From Cherax quadricarinatus (taxonomy: Eukaryota; Arthropoda; Malacostraca; Decapoda; Parastacidae), in contig NC_091307.1 in NCBI RefSeq assembly GCF_038502225.1, positions 30,040,846 to 30,104,845 of the forward strand: 64,000 bases of DNA. Reading direction: 5' to 3'. Positions 1 through 10,955 of the stretch are shown piece by piece (position 1 is the first letter of the stretch; each line of letters opens with the position of its first letter). Under the pieces are notes generated by a model. The model ran no database searches. It was not told where the DNA came from and worked only from the letters and a program-made list of their open reading frames with translations. A program made the translations under genes and the position numbers.

Positions 1-2597
1 AGGATAAGTATACAAGATATGATGTAGGGCGAAATGACAGTAGTTTGTTGGATTTTGTATTGGTAGATAAAAGACTGTTGAGTAGACTTCAGGATGTGCA
101 TATTTATAGAGGGGCCACATATATATCAAATCACTTTTTAGTTGTAGCTACACAGAGTAAAAGGTAGATGGGATACAAGGAGAATAGAAGCATCAGGGAA
201 GAGAGACGTGAAGGTTTATAAACTAAAAGAGGAGGCAGTTAGGGTCAGATATAAACAACTATTGGAGGATAGATGGGCTAATGAGAGCATAGGCAATGGG
301 GTCGAAGAGGTATGGGGTAGGTTTAAAAATGTAGTGTTCGAGTGTTCAGCAGAAGTTTATGGTTACAGGAAAGTGGGTGCAGGAGGGAAGAGGAGTGATG
401 GGTGGAATGATGATGTAAAGAGGGTAGTATGGGAGAAAACGTTAGCATATGAAAAGTTTTTACAAAGTAGAAGTGATGCAAGGAGGGAAGAGTATATGGA
501 GAAAAAGAGAGGTTAAGAGAGTGGTGAAGCAATGTAAAAAAGAGAGCAAATGAGAGAGTGGGTGAGATGTTATCAACAAATTTTGTTGAAAATAAGAAAA
601 AGTTTTGGAGTGAGATTAACAAGTTAAGAAAGCCTAGAGAACAAATGGATTTGTCAGTTAAAAATAGGAGAGGAGAGTTATTAAATGGAGAGTTAGAGGT
701 ACTGGAAACATGGAGGGAATATTTTGAGGAATTGTTCAATGTTGATGAAGATAGGGAAGCTGTGATTTCGTGTATAGGGCAAGGAGGAATAACTTCTTGT
801 AGAAGTGAGGAAGAGCCAGTTATGAGTGTGGGGGAAGTTCGTGAGGCAGTAGGTAAAATGAAAGGGGGTAAGGCAGCCGGGATTGATGGGATAAAGATAG
901 AAATGTTAAAAGCAGGTGGGGATATAGTTTTGGAGTGGTTGGTGCAATTATTTAATAAATGTATGGAAGAGGGTAAGGTACCTAGGGATTGGCAGAGAGC
1001 ATGCATAGTTCCTTTGTATAAAGGCAAAGGGGATAAAAGAGAGTGCAAAAATTATAGGGGAATAAGTCTGTTGAGTATACCTGGTAAAGTGTATGGTAGT
1101 TTTTATTGAAAGAATTAAGAGTAAGACGGAGAATAGGATAGCAGATGAACAAGAATGCTTCAGGAAAGATAGGGGGTGCGTGGACCAGGTGTTTACAGTG
1201 AAACCTATAAGTGAACAGTATTTAGATCAGGCTAAAGAGGTTTTTGTGGTATTTATGGATTTGGAAAAGACGTATGACAGGGTGGATAGGGGGGCAATGT
1301 GGCAGCTGTTACAGGTGTATGGTGTAGGAGGTAGGTTACTGAAAGCAGTGACGAGTTTTTACGAGGATAGTGAGGCTCAAGTTAGAGTATGTAGGAAAGA
1401 GGGAGATTATTTCCCAGTAAAAGTAGGCCTTAGACAAGGATGCGTGATGTCACCGTCGTTGTTTAATATATTTATAGATGGGGTTGTAAGAGAAGTAAAT
1501 GCGAGGGTCTTGGCAAGAGGCGTGGAGTTAAAAGATAAAGAATCACACAAAGTGGCAGTTGTCACAGTTGCTCTTTGCTGATGACACTGTGCTCTTGGGA
1601 GATTCTGAAGAGAAGTTGCAGAGGTTGGTGGATGAATTTGGTAGGGTATGCAAAAGAAGAAAATTAAAAGTGAATACAGGAAAGAGTAAGGTTATGAGGA
1701 TAAAAAGATTTGGTGATGAAAGATTGTATATCAGATTGGAAGGAGAGAGTATGGAGGAGGTGAATGCATTCAGATATTTGGGAGTGGACGTGTCAGCGGA
1801 TGGGTCTATGAAAGATGAGGTGAATCATAGAATTGATGAGGGGAAAAGGGTGAGCGGTGCACTTAGGAGTCTGTGGAGACAAAGAACTTTGTCCTTGGAG
1901 GCAAAGAGGGAAATGTATGAGAGTTTAGTTTTACCAACGGTCTTATATGGGTGTGAAGCATGGGTGATTAATGTTGCAGCGAGGAGAAGGCTGGAGGCAG
2001 TGAAGATGTCATGTCTGAGGGCAATGTGTGGTGTGAATATAATGCAGAGAATTCATAGTTTGGAAGTTAGGACGAGGTGTGGGATTACCAAAACTGTTGT
2101 CCAGAGGGCTGAGGAAGGGTTGTTGAGGTGGTTCGGACATGTAGAGAGAATGGAGCAAAACGGATTGACTTCAAGAGTGCATCAGCCTGTAGTGGAAGGA
2201 AGGCAGGGTAGTGGTCGGCCTAGGAAAGATTGGAGGGAGGTGGTAAAGGAGGTTTTGTGTGCGAGGGGCTTGGACTTCCAGCAGGCATGCGTGAGCGTGT
2301 TTGATAGGAGTGAATGGAGACAAATGGTTTTTAATACTTGACGTGCTGTTGGAGTGTGAGCAAAGTAACATTTATGAAGGGATTCAGGGAAACCGGCAGG
2401 CCGGACTTGAATCCTGGAGATGGGAAGTACAGTGCCTGCACTCTGAAGGAGGGGTGTTAATGTTGCAGTTTAAAAACTGTAGTGTAAAGCACCCTTCTGG
2501 CAAGACAGTGATGGAGTGAATGATGGTGAAAGTTTTTCTTTTTCGGGCCACCCTGCCTTGGTGGGAATCGGCCAGTGAGTTAATAATAAAAAAAAAT
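1..2597 (+). mobile_element. RTE-like non-LTR retrotransposon, near 3'-complete copy
   Basis: The element enters from the left edge. Frame-by-frame reading gives the end of an AP-type endonuclease (LLDFVLVDKR, positions 48-77), a linker, then reverse transcriptase: KAAGIDGIKIEML (868-906), VGLRQGCVMSP (about 1422-1454), LLFADDTVLL (1568-1597), and the C-terminal LRWFGHVERM and GRPRKDW blocks typical of RTE-type proteins. The coding region ends at 2341. A 3' UTR of about 250 bp ends in a hairpin (2545-2573) and an A-rich/TA tail. Coding pieces lie in at least four different frames, so the copy is dead. RTE assignment is from C-terminal motifs and the microsatellite tail; another APE-type clade remains possible. 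Confidence 0.8.
3..2341 (+). pseudogene. broken RTE-like ORF2 (endonuclease + reverse transcriptase)
   Basis: Open pieces lie at 3-167, 208-516, 558-1109, 1093-1581 and 1559-2341. The usual endonuclease S-D-H motif reads S-N-H at 126-134, which would remove the catalytic Asp. A one-base loss near 1093-1109 breaks the GKVYGR-VLIERI region. A 2-base loss in a CA run near 1545 breaks the frame before FADD. The catalytic Asp pair is intact (1580-1585). The last piece (260 codons) is uninterrupted through the C-terminal domain. Confidence 0.8.
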
Positions 2598-4320
2598 ATA
2601 TGAAAGAGGGGATGACATCTAGGGATTGGCAGAGAGCATGTGTAGTCCCTTTATATAAAGGAAAGGGGGACAAAAGAGATTGTAAAAATTATAGAGGAAT
2701 AAGTTTACTGAGTATACCAGGAAAAGTGTACAGCAGGGTTATAATTGAAAGAATTACAGGCAAGACAATGTAGGATTGCGGATGAGCAAGGAGGTATCAG
2801 AGTGGCTAGCCGCTAGGGGATGTGTAGATCAAGTGTTTACATTGAAGCATATATGTTAACAGTATTTAGATAAAGGTAGGGAAGTTTTATTGCATTTATG
2901 GATTTAGAAAAGGCATATGATAGAGTGGATAGGGGAGCAATGTGGCAGATGTTCCAGGTATATGGAATAGGTGGTTAGTTACTAAATGCTGTAAAGAGTT
3001 TTTATGAGGATAATGAGGCTCAGGTTAGGGTGTTTGGATGAGAGGGAGACTACTTCCCGGTAAAAATAGGTCTTAGACAGGGATGTGTGATATCACCATG
3101 GTTGTTTAATATATTTATAGATGGGGTTGTAAAAGAAGTAAATGCTAGGGTGTTCGGGAGAAGGGTGGGATTAAATTATGGGGAATCAAATACAAAATGG
3201 GAATTGACACAGTTGCTTTTTGCTGATGATGCTGTGCTTATGGGAGATTCTAAAGAAAAATTGCAAAGGTTAGTGGATGAGTTTGGGAGTGTGTGTGTGT
3301 GTAAAGGTAGAAAGTTGAAAGTGAACATAGAAAAGAATAAGGTGATGAGGGTATCAAATGATTTAGATAAAGAAAAATTGGATATCAAATTTGGGAGGAG
3401 GAGTATGGAAGAAGTGAATGTTTTCAGATACTTGGGAGTTGACGTGTTGGCGGATGGATTTATGAAGGATGAGGTTAATCATAGAATTGATGAGGGGAAA
3501 AAAGGTGAGTGGTGCATTGAGGTATACGAGGAGACAAAAATCGTTATCTATGGAGGCAAAGAAGGGAATGTATGAAAGTACAGTAGTACCAACACTCTTA
3601 TATGGGTGTGAAGCTTGGGTTGTGAATGCAGCAGTGAGGAGGCGGTTGGAGGCAGTGGAGATGTCCTGTCTAAGGGCAATGTGTGGTGTAAATATTATGC
3701 AGAAAATTCGGATTGTGGGAATTAGAAGGTGTGGCGTTAATAAAAGTATTAGTCAGAGGGCTGAAGAGGGGTTGTTGAGGTAGTTTGGTCATTTAGAGAG
3801 AATAGATCTAAGTAGAATGATATGGAGAGCATTTAAATCTGTAGGGGAAGAAAGGTGGGGTAGAGGTCGTCCTCGAAAAGGTTGGAAGGAAGGGGTAAGG
3901 GAAGTTTTGTGGGCGAGGGGCTTGGACTTCCAGCAGGCGTGCATGAGCGTGTTAGATAGGAGTGAATGGAGACGAATGGTATTTGTGACCTGACGATCTG
4001 TTGGAGCGTGAGCAGGGTAACATTTAGTGAAGGGATTCAGGGAAACTGGTTATTTTTATATAGACGGACTTGAGTCCTGGAAATTGGAAGTACAATGCCT
4101 GCACTTTAAATGAGGGGTCTGGGATATTAGCAGCTTGGAGGGATATGTTGTGTATCTTTATACGTATATGCTTCTAAACTGTTGTGTTCTGAGCACCTCT
4201 GCAAAAACAGTGATAATGTATGAGTGAGGTGAAAGTGTTTAATGATGATGAAAGTACTTTCTTTTTGGGGATTCTTTCTTTCTTTTTGGGTCACCCTGCC
4301 TCGGTGGGAGACGGCCGACT
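2598..4320 (+). mobile_element. 5'-truncated RTE-like LINE, divergent subfamily
   Basis: The copy starts abruptly inside the RT fingers (RDWQRACVVPLYKGKG, 2618-2665), with no endonuclease. It keeps LLFADDAVLM (Asp pair 3225-3230) and the LLYGCEAWV and RAEEGLL blocks, followed by a longer 3' UTR than its neighbours. Reading frames break at least at about 2770, 2856, 2977, 3040, 3500 and 3781 (TAG after GLLR). It ends in the family 3' hairpin (4288-4316), followed directly by a (TA)n tract. It abuts the tail of the preceding copy. Confidence 0.75.
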
Positions 4321-4321
4321 T

Positions 4322-4328
4322 GATATAT

Positions 4329-4394
<66 letters not shown>
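4322..4394. repeat. (TA)n microsatellite at an RTE 3' end
   Basis: Almost pure TA dinucleotide tract of about 72 bp starting where the preceding RTE-like copy ends. RTE-clade LINEs are known to end in simple-sequence tails, so this probably grew from the element tail. Confidence 0.9.
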
Positions 4395-4398
<4 letters not shown>

Positions 4399-4872
4399 GT
4401 AGTAGGTTGGTAGACAGCAACCACCCAGGGAGGTACTACCGTCCTGCCAAGCGAGTGTAAAGCGAAAGCCTGCAATTGTTTTCATGATGGTAGGATTGCT
4501 GGTGTCTTTATTCTGTCTCATACACATGCAAGATTTCAGGTACGTCTTGCTACTTCTACTTACACTTAGGTCACACTTCACATACATGTACAAGCATATA
4601 TACACACACACCCCTCTGGGTTTTCTTTCTAGTTCTTGTTCTTGTTTATTTCTTCTTACCTCCATGGGGAAGTGGAACAGAATTCTTCCTCCCTAAGCCA
4701 TGCGTGTTGTAAGAGGCGACTAAAATGCCAGGAGCAAGGGGCTAGTAACTTTTTCTCCTGCATATAAAAGGAGAAACTCTCCTAAATGTAAAAGGAGAAA
4801 CTTTCGTTTTTCCTTTTGGGCCACCCCGCCTCGGTGGGATGCGGCCGGTGTGTTGAAAGAAAGAATATATAT
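4395..4872 (+). mobile_element. RTE-like LINE 3' tail fragment (non-coding)
   Basis: About 480 bp with no believable reading frame. It ends in the same hairpin found at the other RTE 3' ends (4818-4846), then a short AT tract. It is probably the 3' UTR of a severely 5'-truncated copy from a related subfamily. The body (opening GAGGTAGTAGGTTGGTAGAC) is not shared with the other copies here. Confidence 0.6.
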
Positions 4873-4877
4873 ACATA

Positions 4878-5261
4878 TATATGTCGTGCCGAATATGTAA
4901 AACAGGTCAATTAGCAAGAACTCATTTAAAATTAAGTCCGTTCTAAAATTTTCTCTACGTTTAAAGATATATTTTTTTCATTAATGTTAATGTAAAAATT
5001 TTTAATTTTGCACCAAAAGAATCTTAGAAAACTTACCTAACCTTATTATAACAAGAACAATTTATTTTAGCCTAACCCAACTAAATATATTTTAGATTTG
5101 TTTACAGTAATTTAATACTAAACAATCACAGTGACATTTTTTTCGTTAGGTTCAGAATGATTTTGGCGAAATTATTACATACACAAATTTTCACTTGTCC
5201 TATATGGCAAGATGAACGTTGCTATTTAAGCCAAGATCGCAAGTTCTGCCTATTCGGCACG

Positions 5262-5268
<7 letters not shown>
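4878..5268. mobile_element. TIR-bearing MITE in a TA context
   Basis: A 391-bp AT-rich element with terminal inverted repeats. The left end TATATGTCGTGCCGAATA (4878-4895) is matched exactly by the reverse complement of 5251-5268. It has no coding capacity. It lies between TA-rich tails of two RTE-like copies. A second, more diverged copy is at about 31890-32205. The superfamily cannot be told from the ends alone. Confidence 0.75.

Positions 5269-5289
<21 letters not shown>
5262..5289. repeat. (TA)n microsatellite
   Basis: TA tract between the right TIR of the MITE and the 3' end of the minus-strand RTE copy. It is probably the RTE tail, into which the MITE then inserted. Confidence 0.8.
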
Positions 5290-5292
<3 letters not shown>

Positions 5293-6437
5293 TTTTTATT
5301 AACACACTGGCCGATTCCCACCAAGGCAGGGTGGCCCGAAAAAGAAAAACTTTCACCATCATTCACTCCATCACTGTCTTGCCAGAAGGGTGCTTTACAC
5401 TACAGTTTTTAAACTGCAACATTAACACCCCGCCTTCAGAGTGCAGGCACTGTACTTCCCATCTCCAGGACTCAAGTCCGGCCTGCCGGTTTCCCTGAAT
5501 CCCTTCATAAATGTTTCTTGCTCACACTCCAACAGCACGTCAAGTATTAAAAACCATTGTCTCCATTCACTCCTATCAAACACGCTCACGCATGCCCGCT
5601 GGAAGTCCAAGCCCCTCGCACACAAAACCTCCTTTACCCCCTCCCTCCAACCTTTCCTAGGTCGACCCCTACCCCGCCTTCCTTCCACTGCAGACTGATA
5701 CACTCTTGAAGTCATTCTGTTTAGCTCCATTCTCTCTACATGTCCGAACCACCTCAACAACCCTTCCTCAGCCCTCTAGACAACAGTTTTGGCAACCCCG
5801 CACCTCCTAACTTCCAAACTACGAATTTTCTGCATTATATTCACACCACACGTTGCCCTCAGACATGACATCTCCACTGCCTCCAGCCTTCTCCTCGCTG
5901 CAACATTCATCACCCATGCTTCACACCCATACAGGAGCGTTGGTAAAACTATACTCTCATACATTCCCCTCTTTGCTTCGAAGGACAAAGCTCTTTGTCT
6001 CCACAGACTCCTAAGTGCACCGCTCACCCTTTTCCCCTCATCTATTCTATGATTCACCTTATCTTTCATAGACCCATCCGCTGACACGTCCACTCCCAAA
6101 TATCTGAATACATTCACCTCCTCCATACTCTCTCCCTCCAATCTGATATCCAATCTTTCATCACCTAATCTTTTAATCCTCATAACCTTACTCTTTCCTT
6201 TATTCACTTTCAATTTTCTTCTTTTACATACCCTACCAAATTCATCCACCAACCTCTGCAACTTCTCTTCAGAATCACCCAAGAGCACAGTGTCATCAGC
6301 AAAAAGCAACTGTGACAACTCCTACTTTGTGTGATTCTTTATCTTTTAACTCCACACCTCTTGCTAAGTCCCTCGCATTTACTTCCCTTACAACCCCATC
6401 TATAAATATATTAAACAACCACGGTGACATCACACAT
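5290..6437 (-). mobile_element. 5'-truncated RTE-like LINE
   Basis: Reads right to left. It begins abruptly in the RT at the segment encoding GCVMSP (about 6437), includes LLFADDTVLL, LLYGCEAWVMN, LRWFGHVERM and GRPRKGW, and ends with the 3' hairpin (complement of 5309-5337) and a TA tail. It is very similar to the copies at 1-2597 and 29794-30917. The right junction with unrelated RT sequence is sharp. Confidence 0.85.
5422..6318 (-). pseudogene. RTE-like RT C-terminal half with one nonsense codon
   Basis: Two same-strand open pieces (6318-5776 and 5760-5422) are one frame split by a TAG at complement 5776-5778. The sister copies have CAG there (TVVQ-RAEE). Upstream, the CA-dinucleotide loss also seen in the first copy shifts frame before MSQLLFADD. 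The FADD motif is intact. It is otherwise well preserved, suggesting a fairly recent insertion. Confidence 0.8.
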
Positions 6438-6830
6438 CCCAGCTTGACTGTTTGTGAGCCAGTGCTGCACTAGGGTTTGGTGCTGGAGCAGCACTGGCAC
6501 TGGCATAGCTAGGGTCTTCTATTCCTGGTGAGTCGCTGAGGGTATCAGGAAGAATTTGTCTTATCAACTCGTTTGATGCTATGGAAGAGGATAGGAAAGC
6601 TGTTAGAGCAATCTGGGAGAATCTGCGTACTCCTAGCCCTCCAAGCCTGACCGGAAGTGAGGCTTGCAACCACTGTCCATCTTCAAGGGAAATATTCAAT
6701 ACACACTCTAGCAAGGTCTTAAGGAGAGAGTCATATTCCTTGAGTTTTGGACTGCTGAAGGCTGGGGAGCATCTCAGAAAGTAGGTATGTTTTGGGATTG
6801 ACAGGCACCTGGTGAGTAGGTAGAAGGCAT
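6437..6830 (-). pseudogene. reverse transcriptase C-terminal fragment, unassigned LINE
   Basis: An open frame on the minus strand reads KHTYFLRCSPAF, then QASLPVRLGGLGVRR. The second block resembles the ASLPVxxGGLG motif downstream of the RT domain in several retroelement proteins. The 5' side ends at an ATGT microsatellite (about 6829-6857). The 3' side is cut by the truncated RTE copy. It does not match any other LINE lineage in this window. Confidence 0.5.
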
Positions 6831-7018
6831 ATATGTATGTATGTATGTATGTATGTAATAAAATATACCTATTGGTAAAAAAGAATGCAAAGATGGGGTG
6901 GTAGGAAAAGTCGAATATTCAAACGGCTTCGGGAAGAAATCCAAATATTCTTCCTTGAAGCCTTTTTTATCCACTTTTCCGAGGCTATGGGTCCCCCAAT
7001 TTACACCAGAGGTGGACC

Positions 7019-7064
<46 letters not shown>
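6829..7064. repeat. ATGT and TA microsatellites around an unassigned 165-bp block
   Basis: (ATGT)n at about 6829-6857 and (TA)n at 7020-7064. The block between has an open minus-strand frame (GFKEEYLDFFPKPFEYSTF), which may belong to the same element as the RT fragment to its left. I cannot identify it. Confidence 0.6.
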
Positions 7065-7067
<3 letters not shown>

Positions 7068-7169
7068 CCTCGTGTTTTCTAGAAGGCTTACCACCACAAG
7101 TTTCTTAACAGATTCTCGTATCTACGGAGGTGCAGTTAAGTTTTGATCAACGTATTTATAAGCCTGAGT

Positions 7170-7530
7170 TCTTTATATCACTATTTCTGAAATGCCACCT
7201 TAACCTGGCTCTGATGCTTATGTGGGCCAGCGGGCCGACAACAACAGCCTGGTTGACTAGATAATCAACAGGAAAGTCTGGTCGCGAGAGAAGGAAAACT
7301 CTCGAAACAGCCTCCCATCATACATAACGGGATCCTCTTTAAGATGAAATTGAGCAGATACCTAAAGTCAGTGCCTGACCAGCCAGGCTGTGGTTCGTAC
7401 GTTGGATTGTGTGTGGGCAGCAGTAGCAGCCTGGATGATCAGGCCCTAATCCATCGTGAGGCCTGGTCATGAACCGGGCCGTGGGGGCGCTGACCCCCGG
7501 AACTCCCTTCAGGTAGGTTACAGAAGTGTT
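7170..7530 (+). mobile_element. lineage E CR1-like LINE, 3' end fragment
   Basis: Plus-strand reading gives the conserved C-terminus (RYLKSVPDQPGCGSYVGL) followed by the GGGGGCGCTGACCCCCGGA terminal block and a CAGGTAGG end. The upstream part is degraded. The same terminus recurs near 10757, 15877 (-), 33430 (-), 62545 and 62762, so this is a true element 3' end. The 7065-7170 stretch to its left holds nothing I recognise. Confidence 0.65.
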
Positions 7531-8091
7531 CCGGAAATGTTAACACACTCTTCTAGCGAGTGTCACCCGAATGAATGAATGAAACAGTTTATGCTATGTT
7601 AAAAGTGACAAACGTGGGATACAAAGTAAGATTTTTATCATAAGAATTTAAATTTGGTGAAAAAGTGCAGGGGTTGCTGGAGATAGATGCTAGTTCAGTT
7701 CTGCTGGTGTTGACCCAGCTACACTATGGCTGGCCGAAGGTACTTGGTTTTTAATCTAGGGTGCTGTTACTGAGGTAAAAGTTATCTTAATAATCCATAA
7801 TATTCAATTTATCTTTGAGAAAGGTAGTGGTGAAGGTGATGGGGGAGGTAAGATTGCTTCTGATCCTACCCGGACTGGCACGGAGCTGCTCCTACCCTCA
7901 GATACAAAGTGGTGGATGTTGGTAGTAATAATGGGTAGTGACAATGAGGGTAGCGGTGCTGGCGCCTCCAGTAAACATTGATGGTCATACTCACTATCAC
8001 ATTAATACTGTGACCCTCACTTATTTCAAGTGGCTACAATTTGCAAGATGATCAAGACACACAATGACTATGTGGAGGCGAAAGTAGACGA
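7531..8091. other. unassigned stretch
   Basis: About 560 bp without a credible reading frame, repeat or element end. It includes modest GT-rich text around 7900-7960 and leads into the purine-rich minisatellite. Confidence 0.4.
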
Positions 8092-8301
8092 GGGGAGGAA
8101 ACTTAGTGGAAGAAGGAAGGGGACAAGAGGAGGAAACTTGGTGGAAGAAGGAAAAGGACAAGGGGAGGAAACTTAGTGGAAGAAGGAAGAGGACAAGGGG
8201 AGGAAACTTGGTGGAAGAAGGAAGGGGACAAGGAGAGGAGACTTAATGGAAGAAGGAAAGGGACAAGGGGAGGAGACTTGGTGGAAGAAGGAAGGGGATG
8301 A
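8092..8301. repeat. 35-bp purine-rich minisatellite, about 6 copies
   Basis: The unit reads GGGGAGGAAACTTRGTGGAA then GAAGGAAGGGGACAA, repeated six times with small changes. The period is not a multiple of three, so the apparent minus-strand reading frame through it is not coding. Less regular G/A-rich sequence continues to about 8450. Confidence 0.85.
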
Positions 8302-8449
8302 CAGAGGAAGGCAAGAGGAAGAGAAAAATAGAGAAAAAATAGAGGAATAAAAACGGTGAGAAGAAAAGGGAATGGAGGAGCAAGAGAAATGAAAGAGTAA
8401 GATAAAACGGAGAGGGGGTGAGAGGAGGTAAAGTGAGAAGGGATGGGGC

Positions 8450-9440
8450 GAGTTACATCCTGTAAATTAGTCAGATAAGTTACCTGTGTGACATTCTCAC
8501 CTGACACCAAGGAAACTACTTATATTATATTTTGTTAATATTACATCATCATTATAATGTATCTTAAGATTAAGCCAACACTTGTCTCTAACACAAAACT
8601 CGAAATTTAAACCTAATAAAAACTAAATCAATATTCAGGAATAATACTAGAAACAAACCTAATTTAACCAAAACCTAATCACAAACACATCTAAAACTTA
8701 AACGTAATAAAAATTAAACAACGTTCACAAAGAACTACAACAACCTCAACTCCCAGTTAACGGCAAGACAACACAAGCAACAAGATAATGGAGGCAGGCA
8801 GGGTTACAACTACTGTAATTCTTGTACAAGGTTTTGAGTAGAGCCACACCAGTGCCACACCAGTGCCACACTCAGGGTCTAGACTCTAGGGTGACTAGAT
8901 TATACCCGTACTACCTCCCTCTACCACAAAAACAAACCACCACCACCCTGCACACACTCCAACACCCAAAAACACACCCACCCACTCTTATTAACTTGTC
9001 TCTCTTCCGAGGGTTCATCGTCCCCTTGGGTCGGTCCCAGAAACCACTTAGTTGAACACCCGATCAACTAGGCTGTTAGTGACCATGGGGGCCCCCGCCT
9101 ACCCATTCAACTGCAGCACTAGCTGCCTAGCTGATGCCGGCCCTAGTGATCACGGCCGGCATATGTTAAACACTTTGCAAAACCTTGTACTGCAGATGGT
9201 AGTATGTGAGCAGCGGATGAGACAAGTGTCCTGGGTAAAGCACCAGAGTTGCACCTACAGAGAGGAGGGTGACAGCCGGCCGTATGCACAGCACACACAA
9301 TGGTGCACCTGCACACGCAACTGTTGTCGCTGCACGGAATGGTGCACTGCACATACAGTTGTCAGCTGTGTACCCCAGACCCACACTCTCGTTACTCCAT
9401 ATTCAAGAACTCCACTACACAAAGAAGTAAAACAATAGCA
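8450..9440. other. AT-rich unique sequence and scattered repeat debris
   Basis: 8510-8760 is AT-rich with repeated CCTAATAAAAACT-like phrases. 8840-9000 is CA-rich. 9020-9100 resembles the 3' end of lineage E on the minus strand. 9296-9368 holds two degraded units of the 38-bp minisatellite found at 10767-10950. No gene is seen. Confidence 0.45.
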
Positions 9441-10760
9441 AAAAAATATATAGACCGATGGCTCTAACGTCTCGCATCATAAAAAAAATGAAAGGGTTCT
9501 ACGAAGCAAGATCATCAACCACTTGGATTCCCAACATATACACTATCCAGGACAGCATGGGTTTAGAGAAGGTCGCTCCTGCCTGTCAACTACTGGACCA
9601 TTATAATGACATGGTCATGGATGCACTGGAGGACAACCACTGCAGATGTATATACAGACTTTGCAAAAGCCTTCGATAAGTGCGATCATGGTGTAACAGT
9701 GCACAAAATGCGTATTAAGTTAATAACTGGGAAAAGTGAGTAGATGAATCAAATTTCCCAAGAGAACACAGTGAACAGAGTTAAGTCGGAGGTTGCCACA
9801 GTGAAAAGCTCTGTTCCACAGCGGACATACTCGCCCCCCCCCCCCTTCATATCCGACAAAAGGAGATGTGTCTTTCACTCCAGACAATACTAGAATTTAT
9901 ACGAGTGTCATCCATCGAGGACGATGAATTTTCAAGCAGAAATAAACCAAGTTATCAAATGGGCAAAAAAAAAAAAAGTTCAATGAGGACAAATTCTAGG
10001 TATTCCGGTATGTAAAACTTGAGGAATTAAAAGCTAGAATGGAGTATAAGACCAATTCCAACCCCACAATAGAGCGGAAAACTAATAGGAAGGCGTTGGG
10101 AGTGATAATGTCAGATTATCTTGCCTTCAAGGACCACAAGTCGTCACCATCACAACTGAGAAGAAAATGATCGGATAGATAATAAGAACCTTCTAAACAA
10201 GAGATGCGAAATCAATTATTTTTTCTATCTAGGCTGGAATACTGCTGTCCGTTAACGGCTTCCTTCCAGGCAGGTAAAACTGCAAGTCTAGAAAATGTAC
10301 AGGAGCTTCACTGCATGTACAAGTTCAGGAAAGCACCTCAATTACTGGCAACGTTTGAAGTGCCTTGACTTGTACTCCTTGGAGCACAGGCGAGAAAGGT
10401 GTATCATAATTTACACCTGGAAAATCCTAGAGGTGCTGGTCCCAAATCTGCACACACAAAGCACTCCCTATAAATGAAAAGCAAGGGTGCCGTGATTACA
10501 TAGAAAACAAGTGTCAGGGCCCCAAGGCTGTTCAACAGTCTCTTACTATACCTATGGGGGGATTATGAAACCAATTTCGTCTTCAAGAGGGAACTGAACA
10601 GACACCTAAAGTCAGTGTCTGACGAGCCGGACTGTGGTTCTTACGTTGGACTGCGTGTTTCCAGCAGTAACAGCCAGGTTGATCAGGGACTGATCCACCG
10701 TAAGGCCTGGTCATGGACCGAACCGCGGGGGCGCTAACCCTCAGAAAAACCTCCAGGTAG
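9441..10760 (+). mobile_element. degraded lineage E CR1-like LINE (RT to 3' end)
   Basis: Matches can be followed frame by frame: an SRIIKK-type RT motif (9466), GFREGRSCLS (about 9560-9590), TDFAKAF-like text (9655-9680), TWKILEVLVPNLHT (10416-10457), and the 3' terminal block near 10690-10757. Stops and frameshifts are dense and no FADD motif survives. Poly-C (9837-9846) and poly-A (9966-9977) runs interrupt it. This is an old relic. Confidence 0.7.
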
Positions 10761-10766
10761 CTCTCA

Positions 10767-10955
10767 GAACACGCAATGGTGCACTGCACACCCACCTGTT
10801 GTCAGAACACGCAATGGTGCACTGCACACCCACCTGTTGTCAGAACACACAATGGTGCACTGCACACCCACCTGTTGTCAGAACACACAATGGTGCACTG
10901 CACACCCACCTGTTGTCAGAACACGCAGTGGTGCACTGCACATGCAACTAAGGCA
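10767..10955. repeat. 38-bp minisatellite, about 5 copies
   Basis: Unit AACACGCAATGGTGCACTGC followed by ACACCCACCTGTTGTCAG, nearly identical in the first four copies. It starts just after the 3' end of the E relic. Two degraded units lie about 1.4 kb upstream (9296-9368), on the other side of the relic. Confidence 0.9.

Noticed and set aside
323..1048. 241-codon ORF antisense to the first RTE copy
   Set aside because: Shadow of the RTE coding strand; no family motif, composition follows the complement of real RT text.
4239..4665. Several short ORFs with YIYIYI runs
   Set aside because: Translation of (TA)n microsatellite.
8103..8510. 135-codon minus-strand ORF
   Set aside because: Runs through the 35-bp purine minisatellite; low-complexity artefact.
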